Shown here piece by piece: positions 48,834-61,434 of a DNA stretch of 64,000 bases (its first letter is position 1; every line of letters begins with the position of its first letter). The position numbers and the translations under genes were made by a program. A model generated the notes under the pieces. That model was not told where the DNA came from. It was given only the letters and a program-made list of their open reading frames with translations, and made no database searches. The stretch is taken from assembly GCA_039654915.1 (NCBI GenBank), contig CM077597.1:55022001-55086000 (forward strand). The letters run 5' to 3'. This stretch comes from Aquilaria yunnanensis. Taxonomy: Eukaryota; Streptophyta; Magnoliopsida; Malvales; Thymelaeaceae.

Positions 48834-51800
48834 GGGGATGCAACACGAGGACTTCCCGGCACGTCACCGATGCCAGTACTACTCTCGCCCAAGCACGCTT
48901 AACTGCGGAGTTCTGATGGGATCCGGTGCATTAGTGCTGGTATGATCGCATCCGTCAACCAACGCCGCTTATTTTCCATTATCCGTAGTGGTCTTTTTCC
49001 CCTTCATCGTGAGTGCTACACGTCACGAAAGAACCGTGGGGCCGATAAAGTGGGACATTTTAATCCAGCAACTAGTCAGAAAACTTGGTAGAAATTCTGA
49101 AACATAATTTTGAGCCCCGGTTATCTCCCACGAACAGAGAAACCAGAAGCAAAACCGACCCGAAAAAGAAAATAACGGGTGCAACATGAGGACTTCCCGG
49201 CACGTCACCGATGCCAGTACTACTCTAGCCCAAGCACGCTTAACTGCGGAGTTCTGATGGGATCCGGTGCATTAGTGCTGGTATGATTGCATCCGTCAAC
49301 CAACGCCGCTTATTTTCCATTATCCGTACCGGTCTTTTTCCCCTTCATCGTGAGTGCTACACGTCACGAAAGAACCGTGGGGCTGATAAAGTGGGACATT
49401 TTAATCCAGCAACTAGACCCGAAAAAGAAAATAGGGGATGCAACACGAGGACTTCCCGGCACGTCACCGATGCCAGTACTACTCTCGCCCAAGCACGCTT
49501 AACTGCGGAGTTCTGATGGGATCCGGTGCATTAGTGCTGGTATGATCGCATCCGTCAACCAACGCCGCTTATTTTCCATTATCCGTACCGGTCTTTTTCC
49601 CCTTCATCGTGAGGACTTCCCGGCACGTCACCGATGCCAGTACTAGACCCGAAAAAGAAAATAGGGGATGCAACACGAGGACTTCCCGGCACGTCACCGA
49701 TGCCAGTACTACTCTCGCCCAAGGACGCTTAACTGCGGAGTTCTGATGGGATCCGGTGCATTAGTGCTGGTATGATCGCATCCGTCAACCAACGCCGCTT
49801 ATTTTCCATTATCCGTACCGGTCTTTTTCCCCTTCATCGTGAGTGCTACACGTCACGAACAAACCGTGGGGCTGATAAAGTGGGAAATTTTAATCCAGCA
49901 ACTAGACCTGAAAAAGAAAATAGGGGATGCAACACGAGGACTTCCCGGCACGTCACCGATGCCAGTACTACTCTCGCCCAAGCACGCTTAACTGCGGAGT
50001 TCTGATGGGATCCGGTGCATTAGTGCTGGTATGATCGCATCCGTCAACCAACGCCGCTTATTTTCCATTATCCGTAGTGGTCTTTTTCCCCTTCATCGTG
50101 AGTGCTACACGTCACGAAAGAACCGTGGGGCCGATAAAGTGGGACATTTTAATCCAGCAACTAGTCAGAAAACTTGGTAGAAATTCTGAAACATAATTTT
50201 GAGCCCCGGTTATCTCCCACGAACAGAGAAACCAGAAGCAAAACCGACCCGAAAAAGAAAATAACGGGTGCAACATGAGGACTTCCCGGCACGTCACCGA
50301 TGCCAGTACTACTCTAGCCCAAGCACGCTTAACTGCGGAGTTCTGATGGGATCCGGTGCATTAGTGCTGGTATGATTGCATCCGTCAACCAACGCCGCTT
50401 ATTTTCCATTATCCGTACCGGTCTTTTTCCCCTTCATCGTGAGTGCTACACGTCACGAAAGAACCGTGGGGCTGATAAAGTGGGACATTTTAATCCAGCA
50501 ACTAGACCCGAAAAAGAAAATAGGGGATGCAACACGAGGACTTCCCGGCACGTCACCGATGCCAGTACTACTCTCGCCCAAGCACGCTTAACTGCGGAGT
50601 TCTGATGGGATCCGGTGCATTAGTGCTGGTATGATCGCATCCGTCAACCAACGCCGCTTATTTTCCATTATCCGTACCGGTCTTTTTCCCCTTCATCGTG
50701 AGGACTTCCCGGCACGTCACCGATGCCAGTACTAGACCCGAAAAAGAAAATAGGGGATGCAACACGAGGACTTCCCGGCACGTCACCGATGCCAGTACTA
50801 CTCTCGCCCAAGCACGCTTAACTGCGGAGTTCTGATGGGATCCGGTGCATTAGTGCTGGTATGATCGCATCCGTCAACCAACGCCGCTTATTTTCCATTA
50901 TCCGTACCGGTCTTTTTCCCCTTCATCGTGAGTGCTACACGTCACGAACAAACCGTGGGGCTGATAAAGTGGGAAATTTTAATCCAGCAACTAGACCTGA
51001 AAAAGAAAATAGGGGATGCAACACGAGGACTTCCCGGCACGTCACCGATGCCAGTACTACTCTCGCCCAAGCACGCTTAACTGCGGAGTTCTGATGGGAT
51101 CCGGTGCATTAGTGCTGGTATGATCGCATCCGTCAACCAACGCCGCTTATTTTCCATTATCCGTAGTGGTCTTTTTCCCCTTCATCGTGAGTGCTACACG
51201 TCACGAAAGAACCGTGGGGCCGATAAAGTGGGACATTTTAATCCAGCAACTAGTCAGAAAACTTGGTAGAAATTCTGAAACATAATTTTGAGCCCCGGTT
51301 ATCTCCCACGAACAGAGAAACCAGAAGCAAAACCGACCCGAAAAAGAAAATAACGGGTGCAACATGAGGACTTCCCGGCACGTCACCGATGCCAGTACTA
51401 CTCTAGCCCAAGCACGCTTAACTGCGGAGTTCTGATGGGATCCGGTGCATTAGTGCTGGTATGATTGCATCCGTCAACCAACGCCGCTTATTTTCCATTA
51501 TCCGTACCGGTCTTTTTCCCCTTCATCGTGAGTGCTACACGTCACGAAAGAACCGTGGGGCTGATAAAGTGGGACATTTTAATCCAGCAACTAGACCCGA
51601 AAAAGAAAATAGGGGATGCAACACGAGGACTTCCCGGCACGTCACCGATGCCAGTACTACTCTCGCCCAAGCACGCTTAACTGCGGAGTTCTGATGGGAT
51701 CCGGTGCATTAGTGCTGGTATGATCGCATCCGTCAACCAACGCCGCTTATTTTCCATTATCCGTACCGGTCTTTTTCCCCTTCATCGTGAGGACTTCCCG

Positions 51801-54800
51801 GCACGTCACCGATGCCAGTACTAGACCCGAAAAAGAAAATAGGGGATGCAACACGAGGACTTCCCGGCACGTCACCGATGCCAGTACTACTCTCGCCCAA
51901 GCACGCTTAACTGCGGAGTTCTGATGGGATCCGGTGCATTAGTGCTGGTATGATCGCATCCGTCAACCAACGCCGCTTATTTTCCATTATCCGTACCGGT
52001 CTTTTTCCCCTTCATCGTGAGTGCTACACGTCACGAACAAACCGTGGGGCTGATAAAGTGGGAAATTTTAATCCAGCAACTAGACCTGAAAAAGAAAATA
52101 GGGGATGCAACACGAGGACTTCCCGGCACGTCACCGATGCCAGTACTACTCTCGCCCAAGCACGCTTAACTGCGGAGTTCTGATGGGATCCGGTGCATTA
52201 GTGCTGGTATGATCGCATCCGTCAACCAACGCCGCTTATTTTCCATTATCCGTAGTGGTCTTTTTCCCCTTCATCGTGAGTGCTACACGTCACGAAAGAA
52301 CCGTGGGGCCGATAAAGTGGGACATTTTAATCCAGCAACTAGTCAGAAAACTTGGTAGAAATTCTGAAACATAATTTTGAGCCCCGGTTATCTCCCACGA
52401 ACAGAGAAACCAGAAGCAAAACCGACCCGAAAAAGAAAATAACGGGTGCAACATGAGGACTTCCCGGCACGTCACCGATGCCAGTACTACTCTAGCCCAA
52501 GCACGCTTAACTGCGGAGTTCTGATGGGATCCGGTGCATTAGTGCTGGTATGATTGCATCCGTCAACCAACGCCGCTTATTTTCCATTATCCGTACCGGT
52601 CTTTTTCCCCTTCATCGTGAGTGCTACACGTCACGAAAGAACCGTGGGGCTGATAAAGTGGGACATTTTAATCCAGCAACTAGACCCGAAAAAGAAAATA
52701 GGGGATGCAACACGAGGACTTCCCGGCACGTCACCGATGCCAGTACTACTCTCGCCCAAGCACGCTTAACTGCGGAGTTCTGATGGGATCCGGTGCATTA
52801 GTGCTGGTATGATCGCATCCGTCAACCAACGCCGCTTATTTTCCATTATCCGTACCGGTCTTTTTCCCCTTCATCGTGAGGACTTCCCGGCACGTCACCG
52901 ATGCCAGTACTAGACCCGAAAAAGAAAATAGGGGATGCAACACGAGGACTTCCCGGCACGTCACCGATGCCAGTACTACTCTCGCCCAAGCACGCTTAAC
53001 TGCGGAGTTCTGATGGGATCCGGTGCATTAGTGCTGGTATGATCGCATCCGTCAACCAACGCCGCTTATTTTCCATTATCCGTACCGGTCTTTTTCCCCT
53101 TCATCGTGAGTGCTACACGTCACGAACAAACCGTGGGGCTGATAAAGTGGGAAATTTTAATCCAGCAACTAGACCTGAAAAAGAAAATAGGGGATGCAAC
53201 ACGAGGACTTCCCGGCACGTCACCGATGCCAGTACTACTCTCGCCCAAGCACGCTTAACTGCGGAGTTCTGATGGGATCCGGTGCATTAGTGCTGGTATG
53301 ATCGCATCCGTCAACCAACGCCGCTTATTTTCCATTATCCGTAGTGGTCTTTTTCCCCTTCATCGTGAGTGCTACACGTCACGAAAGAACCGTGGGGCCG
53401 ATAAAGTGGGACATTTTAATCCAGCAACTAGTCAGAAAACTTGGTAGAAATTCTGAAACATAATTTTGAGCCCCGGTTATCTCCCACGAACAGAGAAACC
53501 AGAAGCAAAACCGACCCGAAAAAGAAAATAACGGGTGCAACATGAGGACTTCCCGGCACGTCACCGATGCCAGTACTACTCTAGCCCAAGCACGCTTAAC
53601 TGCGGAGTTCTGATGGGATCCGGTGCATTAGTGCTGGTATGATTGCATCCGTCAACCAACGCCGCTTATTTTCCATTATCCGTACCGGTCTTTTTCCCCT
53701 TCATCGTGAGTGCTACACGTCACGAAAGAACCGTGGGGCTGATAAAGTGGGACATTTTAATCCAGCAACTAGACCCGAAAAAGAAAATAGGGGATGCAAC
53801 ACGAGGACTTCCCGGCACGTCACCGATGCCAGTACTACTCTCGCCCAAGCACGCTTAACTGCGGAGTTCTGATGGGATCCGGTGCATTAGTGCTGGTATG
53901 ATCGCATCCGTCAACCAACGCCGCTTATTTTCCATTATCCGTACCGGTCTTTTTCCCCTTCATCGTGAGGACTTCCCGGCACGTCACCGATGCCAGTACT
54001 AGACCCGAAAAAGAAAATAGGGGATGCAACACGAGGACTTCCCGGCACGTCACCGATGCCAGTACTACTCTCGCCCAAGCACGCTTAACTGCGGAGTTCT
54101 GATGGGATCCGGTGCATTAGTGCTGGTATGATCGCATCCGTCAACCAACGCCGCTTATTTTCCATTATCCGTACCGGTCTTTTTCCCCTTCATCGTGAGT
54201 GCTACACGTCACGAACAAACCGTGGGGCTGATAAAGTGGGAAATTTTAATCCAGCAACTAGACCTGAAAAAGAAAATAGGGGATGCAACACGAGGACTTC
54301 CCGGCACGTCACCGATGCCAGTACTACTCTCGCCCAAGCACGCTTAACTGCGGAGTTCTGATGGGATCCGGTGCATTAGTGCTGGTATGATCGCATCCGT
54401 CAACCAACGCCGCTTATTTTCCATTATCCGTAGTGGTCTTTTTCCCCTTCATCGTGAGTGCTACACGTCACGAAAGAACCGTGGGGCCGATAAAGTGGGA
54501 CATTTTAATCCAGCAACTAGTCAGAAAACTTGGTAGAAATTCTGAAACATAATTTTGAGCCCCGGTTATCTCCCACGAACAGAGAAACCAGAAGCAAAAC
54601 CGACCCGAAAAAGAAAATAACGGGTGCAACATGAGGACTTCCCGGCACGTCACCGATGCCAGTACTACTCTAGCCCAAGCACGCTTAACTGCGGAGTTCT
54701 GATGGGATCCGGTGCATTAGTGCTGGTATGATTGCATCCGTCAACCAACGCCGCTTATTTTCCATTATCCGTACCGGTCTTTTTCCCCTTCATCGTGAGT

Positions 54801-55137
54801 GCTACACGTCACGAAAGAACCGTGGGGCTGATAAAGTGGGACATTTTAATCCAGCAACTAGACCCGAAAAAGAAAATAGGGGATGCAACACGAGGACTTC
54901 CCGGCACGTCACCGATGCCAGTACTACTCTCGCCCAAGCACGCTTAACTGCGGAGTTCTGATGGGATCCGGTGCATTAGTGCTGGTATGATCGCATCCGT
55001 CAACCAACGCCGCTTATTTTCCATTATCCGTACCGGTCTTTTTCCCCTTCATCGTGAGTGCTACACGTCACGAACAAACCGTGGGGCTGATAAAGTGGGA
55101 AATTTTAATCCAGCAACTAGACCTGAAAAAGAAAATA
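48834..55137 (-). rRNA. 5S rRNA cluster A8, 23 genes, 1089-bp HOR in five copies
   Basis: Gene 5' ends: 48953, 49294, 49553, 49783, 50042, 50383, 50642, 50872, 51131, 51472, 51731, 51961, 52220, 52561, 52820, 53050, 53309, 53650, 53909, 54139, 54398, 54739, 54998. Interval order is 341-259-230-259 (1089 bp), starting at 48953, 50042, 51131, 52220 and 53309. A sixth, 859-bp derivative from 54398 lacks the S unit. The copies look almost identical by eye, which points to very recent amplification. L-type: 49294, 50383, 51472, 52561, 53650, 54739. Confidence 0.96.
49664..49783 (-). rRNA. 5S rRNA, N-type with box A change G60C
   Basis: G60C (GCGTCCTTGG) alters box A and breaks the helix II pair C18-G60. 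Of the five 1089-bp HOR copies only this one has it. The same change is found once more in the gene at 61315-61434; both sit downstream of S spacers. Confidence 0.9.
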
Positions 55138-56255
55138 GGGGATGCAACACGAGGACTTCCCGGCACGTCACCGATGCCAGTACTACTCTCGCCCAAGCAC
55201 GCTTAACTGCGGAGTTCTGATGGGATCCGGTGCATTAGTGCTGGTATGATCGCATCCGTCAACCAACGCCGCTTATTTTCCATTATCCGTAGTGGTCTTT
55301 TTCCCCTTCATCGTGAGTGCTACACGTCACGAAAGAACCGTGGGGCCGATAAAGTGGGACATTTTAATCCAGCAACTAGTCAGAAAACTTGGTAGAAATT
55401 CTGAAACATAATTTTGAGCCCCGGTTATCTCCCACGAACAGAGAAACCAGAAGCAAAACCGACCCGAAAAAGAAAATAACGGGTGCAACATGAGGACTTC
55501 CCGGCACGTCACCGATGCCAGTACTACTCTAGCCCAAGCACGCTTAACTGCGGAGTTCTGATGGGATCCGGTGCATTAGTGCTGGTATGATTGCATCCGT
55601 CAACCAACGCCGCTTATTTTCCATTATCCGTACCGGTCTTTTTCCCCTTCATCGTGAGTGCTACACGTCACGAAAGAACCGTGGGGCTGATAAAGTGGGA
55701 CGTTTTAATCCAGCAACTAGACCCGAAAAAGAAAATAGGGGATGCAACACGAGGACTTCCCGGCACGTCACCGATGCCAGTACTACTCTCGCCCAAGCAC
55801 GCTTAACTGCGGAGTTCTGATGGGATCCGGTGCATTAGTGCTGGTATGATCGCATCCGTCAACCATCGCCGCTTATTTTCCATTATCCGTACCGGTCTTT
55901 TTCCCCTTCATCGTGAGTGCTACACGTCACGAACAAACCGTGGGGCTGATAAAGTGGGAAATTTTAATCCAGCAACTAGACCCGAAAAAGAAAATAGGGG
56001 ATGCAACACGAGGACTTCCCGGCACGTCACCGATGCCAGTACTACTCTCGCCCAAGCACGCTTAACTGCGGAGTTCTGATGGGATCCGGTGCATTAGTGC
56101 TGGTATGATCGCATCCGTCAACCAACGCCGCTTATTTTCCATTATCCGTACCGGTCTTTTTCCCCTTCATCGTGAGTGCTACACGTCACGAACAAACCGT
56201 GGGGCTGATAAAGTGGGAAATTTTAATCCAGCAACTAGACCCGAAAAAGAAAATA

Positions 56256-56375
56256 GGGGATGCAACACGAGGACTTCCCGGCACGTCACCGATGCCAGTA
56301 CTACTCTCGCCCAAGCACGCTTAACTGCGGAGTTCTGATGGGATCCGGTGCCGTAGTGCTGGTATGATCGCATCC
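56256..56375 (-). rRNA. 5S rRNA, N-type with A23C/T24G (first of six)
   Basis: Adjacent changes A23C and T24G (CTACGGCACC instead of CTAATGCACC) lie in loop B between helices II and III. Copies: 56256-56375, 56745-56864, 57723-57842, 59737-59856, 61833-61952 and 62322-62441. In all six the upstream spacer is S-type, but not every S-linked gene here has the change (genes 57353, 58331, 61204 and 62930 do not). Confidence 0.92.
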
Positions 56376-59300
56376 GTCAACCAACGCCGCTTATTTTCCA
56401 TTATCCGTACCGGTCTTTTTCCCCTTCATCGTGAGGACTTCCCGGCACGTCACCGATGCCAGTACTAGACCCGAAAAAGAAAATAGGGGATGCAACACGA
56501 GGACTTCCCGGCACGTCACCGATGCCAGTACTACTCTCGCCCAAGCACGCTTAACTGCGGAGTTCTGATGGGATCCGGTGCATTAGTGCTGGTATGATCG
56601 CATCCGTCAACCAACGCCGCTTATTTTCCATTATCCGTACCGGTCTTTTTCCCCTTCATCGTGAGTGCTACACGTCACGAACAAACCGTGGGGCTGATAA
56701 AGTGGGAAATTTTAATCCAGCAACTAGACCCGAAAAAGAAAATAGGGGATGCAACACGAGGACTTCCCGGCACGTCACCGATGCCAGTACTACTCTCGCC
56801 CAAGCACGCTTAACTGCGGAGTTCTGATGGGATCCGGTGCCGTAGTGCTGGTATGATCGCATCCGTCAACCAACGCCGCTTATTTTCCATTATCCGTACC
56901 GGTCTTTTTCCCCTTCATCGTGAGGACTTCCCGGCACGTCACCGATGCCAGTACTAGACCCGAAAAAGAAAATAGGGGATGCAACACGAGGACTTCCCGG
57001 CACGTCACCGATGCCAGTACTACTCTCGCCCAAGCACGCTTAACTGCGGAGTTCTGATGGGATCCGGTGCATTAGTGCTGGTATGATCGCATCCGTCAAC
57101 CAACGCCGCTTATTTTCCATTATCCGTACCGGTCTTTTTCCCCTTCATCGTGAGTGCTACACGTCACGAACAAACCGTGGGGCTGATAAAGTGGGAAATT
57201 TTAATCCAGCAACTAGACCCGAAAAAGAAAATAGGGGATGCAACACGAGGACTTCCCGGCACGTCACCGATGCCAGTACTACTCTCGCCCAAGCACGCTT
57301 AACTGCGGAGTTCTGATGGGATCCGGTGCATTAGTGCTGGTATGATCGCATCCGTCAACCAACGCCGCTTATTTTCCATTATCCGTACCGGTCTTTTTCC
57401 CCTTCATCGTGAGGACTTCCCGGCACGTCACCGATGCCAGTACTAGACCCGAAAAAGAAAATAGGGGATGCAACACGAGGACTTCCCGGCACGTCACCGA
57501 TGCCAGTACTACTCTCGCCCAAGCACGCTTAACTGCGGAGTTCTGATGGGATCCGGTGCATTAGTGCTGGTATGATCGCATCCGTCAACCAACGCCGCTT
57601 ATTTTCCATTATCCGTACCGGTCTTTTTCCCCTTCATCGTGAGTGCTACACGTCACGAACAAACCGTGGGGCTGATAAAGTGGGAAATTTTAATCCAGCA
57701 ACTAGACCCGAAAAAGAAAATAGGGGATGCAACACGAGGACTTCCCGGCACGTCACCGATGCCAGTACTACTCTCGCCCAAGCACGCTTAACTGCGGAGT
57801 TCTGATGGGATCCGGTGCCGTAGTGCTGGTATGATCGCATCCGTCAACCAACGCCGCTTATTTTCCATTATCCGTACCGGTCTTTTTCCCCTTCATCGTG
57901 AGGACTTCCCGGCACGTCACCGATGCCAGTACTAGACCCGAAAAAGAAAATAGGGGATGCAACACGAGGACTTCCCGGCACGTCACCGATGCCAGTACTA
58001 CTCTCGCCCAAGCACGCTTAACTGCGGAGTTCTGATGGGATCCGGTGCATTAGTGCTGGTATGATCGCATCCGTCAACCAACGCCGCTTATTTTCCATTA
58101 TCCGTACCGGTCTTTTTCCCCTTCATCGTGAGTGCTACACGTCACGAACAAACCGTGGGGCTGATAAAGTGGGAAATTTTAATCCAGCAACTAGACCCGA
58201 AAAAGAAAATAGGGGATGCAACACGAGGACTTCCCGGCACGTCACCGATGCCAGTACTACTCTCGCCCAAGCACGCTTAACTGCGGAGTTCTGATGGGAT
58301 CCGGTGCATTAGTGCTGGTATGATCGCATCCGTCAACCAACGCCGCTTATTTTCCATTATCCGTACCGGTCTTTTTCCCCTTCATCGTGAGGACTTCCCG
58401 GCACGTCACCGATGCCAGTACTAGACCCGAAAAAGAAAATAGGGGATGCAACACGAGGACTTCCCGGCACGTCACCGATGCCAGTACTACTCTCGCCCAA
58501 GCACGCTTAACTGCGGAGTTCTGATGGGATCCGGTGCATTAGTGCTGGTATGATCGCATCCGTCAACCAACGCCGCTTATTTTCCATTATCCGTACCGGT
58601 CTTTTTCCCCTTCATCGTGAGTGCTACACGTCACGAACAAACCGTGGGGCTGATAAAGTGGGAAATTTTAATCCAGCAACTAGACCCGAAAAAGAAAATA
58701 GGGGATGCAACACGAGGACTTCCCGGCACGTCACCGATGCCAGTACTACTCTCGCCCAAGCACGCTTAACTGCGGAGTTCTGATGGGATCCGGTGCATTA
58801 GTGCTGGTATGATCGCATCCGTCAACCAACGCCGCTTATTTTCCATTATCCGCACCGGTCTTTTTCCCCTTCATCGTGAGTGCTACACGTCACGAACAAA
58901 CCGTGGGGCTGATAAAGTGGGAAATTTTAATCCAGCAACTAGACCTGAAAAAGAAAATAGGGGATGCAACACGAGGACTTCCCGGCACGTCACCGATGCC
59001 AGTACTACTCTCGCCCAAGCACGCTTAACTGCGGAGTTCTGATGGGATCCGGTGCATTAGTGCTGGTATGATCGCATCCGTCAACCAACGCCGCTTATTT
59101 TCCATTATCCGTACCGGTCTTTTTCCCCTTCATCGTGAGTGCTACACGTCACGAACAAACCGTGGGGCTGATAAAGTGGGAAATTTTAATCCAGCAACTA
59201 GACCCGAAAAAGAAAATAGGGGATGCAACACGAGGACTTCCCGGCACGTCACCGATGCCAGTACTACTCTCGCCCAAGCACGCTTAACTGCGGAGTTCTG

Positions 59301-61314
59301 ATGGGATCCGGTGCATTAGTGCTGGTATGATCGCATCCGTCAACCAACGCCGCTTATTTTCCATTATCCGCACCGGTCTTTTTCCCCTTCATCGTGAGTG
59401 CTACACGTCACGAACAAACCGTGGGGCTGATAAAGTGGGAAATTTTAATCCAGCAACTAGACCTGAAAAAGAAAATAGGGGATGCAACACGAGGACTTCC
59501 CGGCACGTCACCGATGCCAGTACTACTCTCGCCCAAGCACGCTTAACTGCGGAGTTCTGATGGGATCCGGTGCATTAGTGCTGGTATGATCGCATCCGTC
59601 AACCAACGCCGCTTATTTTCCATTATCCGTACCGGTCTTTTTCCCCTTCATCGTGAGTGCTACACGTCACGAACAAACCGTGGGGCTGATAAAGTGGGAA
59701 ATTTTAATCCAGCAACTAGACCCGAAAAAGAAAATAGGGGATGCAACACGAGGACTTCCCGGCACGTCACCGATGCCAGTACTACTCTCGCCCAAGCACG
59801 CTTAACTGCGGAGTTCTGATGGGATCCGGTGCCGTAGTGCTGGTATGATCGCATCCGTCAACCAACGCCGCTTATTTTCCATTATCCGTACCGGTCTTTT
59901 TCCCCTTCATCGTGAGGACTTCCCGGCACGTCACCGATGCCAGTACTAGACCCGAAAAAGAAAATAGGGGATGCAACACGAGGACTTCCCGGCACGTCAC
60001 CGATGCCAGTACTACTCTCGCCCAAGCACGCTTAACTGCGGAGTTCTGATGGGATCCGGTGCATTAGTGCTGGTATGATCGCATCCGTCAACCAACGCCG
60101 CTTATTTTCCATTATCCGTACCGGTCTTTTTCCCCTTCATCGTGAGTGCTACACGTCACGAACAAACCGTGGGGCTGATAAAGTGGGAAATTTTAATCCA
60201 GCAACTAGACCCGAAAAAGAAAATAGGGGATGCAACACGAGGACTTCCCGGCACGTCACCGATGCCAGTACTACTCTCGCCCAAGCACGCTTAACTGCGG
60301 AGTTCTGATGGGATCCGGTGCATTAGTGCTGGTATGATCGCATCCGTCAACCAACGCCGCTTATTTTCCATTATCCGCACCGGTCTTTTTCCCCTTCATC
60401 GTGAGTGCTACACGTCACGAACAAACCGTGGGGCTGATAAAGTGGGAAATTTTAATCCAGCAACTAGACCTGAAAAAGAAAATAGGGGATGCAACACGAG
60501 GACTTCCCGGCACGTCACCGATGCCAGTACTACTCTCGCCCAAGCACGCTTAACTGCGGAGTTCTGATGGGATCCGGTGCATTAGTGCTGGTATGATCGC
60601 ATCCGTCAACCAACGCCGCTTATTTTCCATTATCCGTAGTGGTCTTTTTCCCCTTCATCGTGAGTGCTACACGTCACGAAAGAACCGTGGGGCCGATAAA
60701 GTGGGACATTTTAATCCAGCAACTAGTCAGAAAACTTGGTAGAAATTCTGAAACATAATTTTGAGCCCCGGTTATCTCCCACGAACAGAGAAACCAGAAG
60801 CAAAACCGACCCGAAAAAGAAAATAACGGGTGCAACATGAGGACTTCCCGGCACGTCACCGATGCCAGTACTACTCTAGCCCAAGCACGCTTAACTGCGG
60901 AGTTCTGATGGGATCCGGTGCATTAGTGCTGGTATGATTGCATCCGTCAACCAACGCCGCTTATTTTCCATTATCCGTACCGGTCTTTTTCCCCTTCATC
61001 GTGAGTGCTACACGTCACGAAAGAACCGTGGGGCTGATAAAGTGGGACATTTTAATCCAGCAACTAGACCCGAAAAAGAAAATAGGGGATGCAACACGAG
61101 GACTTCCCGGCACGTCACCGATGCCAGTACTACTCTCGCCCAAGCACGCTTAACTGCGGAGTTCTGATGGGATCCGGTGCATTAGTGCTGGTATGATCGC
61201 ATCCGTCAACCAACGCCGCTTATTTTCCATTATCCGTACCGGTCTTTTTCCCCTTCATCGTGAGGACTTCCCGGCACGTCACCGATGCCAGTACTAGACC
61301 CGAAAAAGAAAATA

Positions 61315-61434
61315 GGGGATGCAACACGAGGACTTCCCGGCACGTCACCGATGCCAGTACTACTCTCGCCCAAGGACGCTTAACTGCGGAGTTCTGATGG
61401 GATCCGGTGCATTAGTGCTGGTATGATCGCATCC
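61315..61434 (-). rRNA. 5S rRNA, N-type with G60C (second copy)
   Basis: Carries the same G60C box A change as the gene at 49664-49783, nearly 12 kb away. In both places the order to the left is L gene, N gene, S spacer, so the two segments may share a recent origin. Confidence 0.9.

Noticed and set aside
56179..56373. Minus-strand 64-codon open frame in six copies in the right-hand domain
   Set aside because: It arises only because A23C/T24G removes an in-frame TAA in the 5S gene. It covers the gene itself and is not a protein gene.
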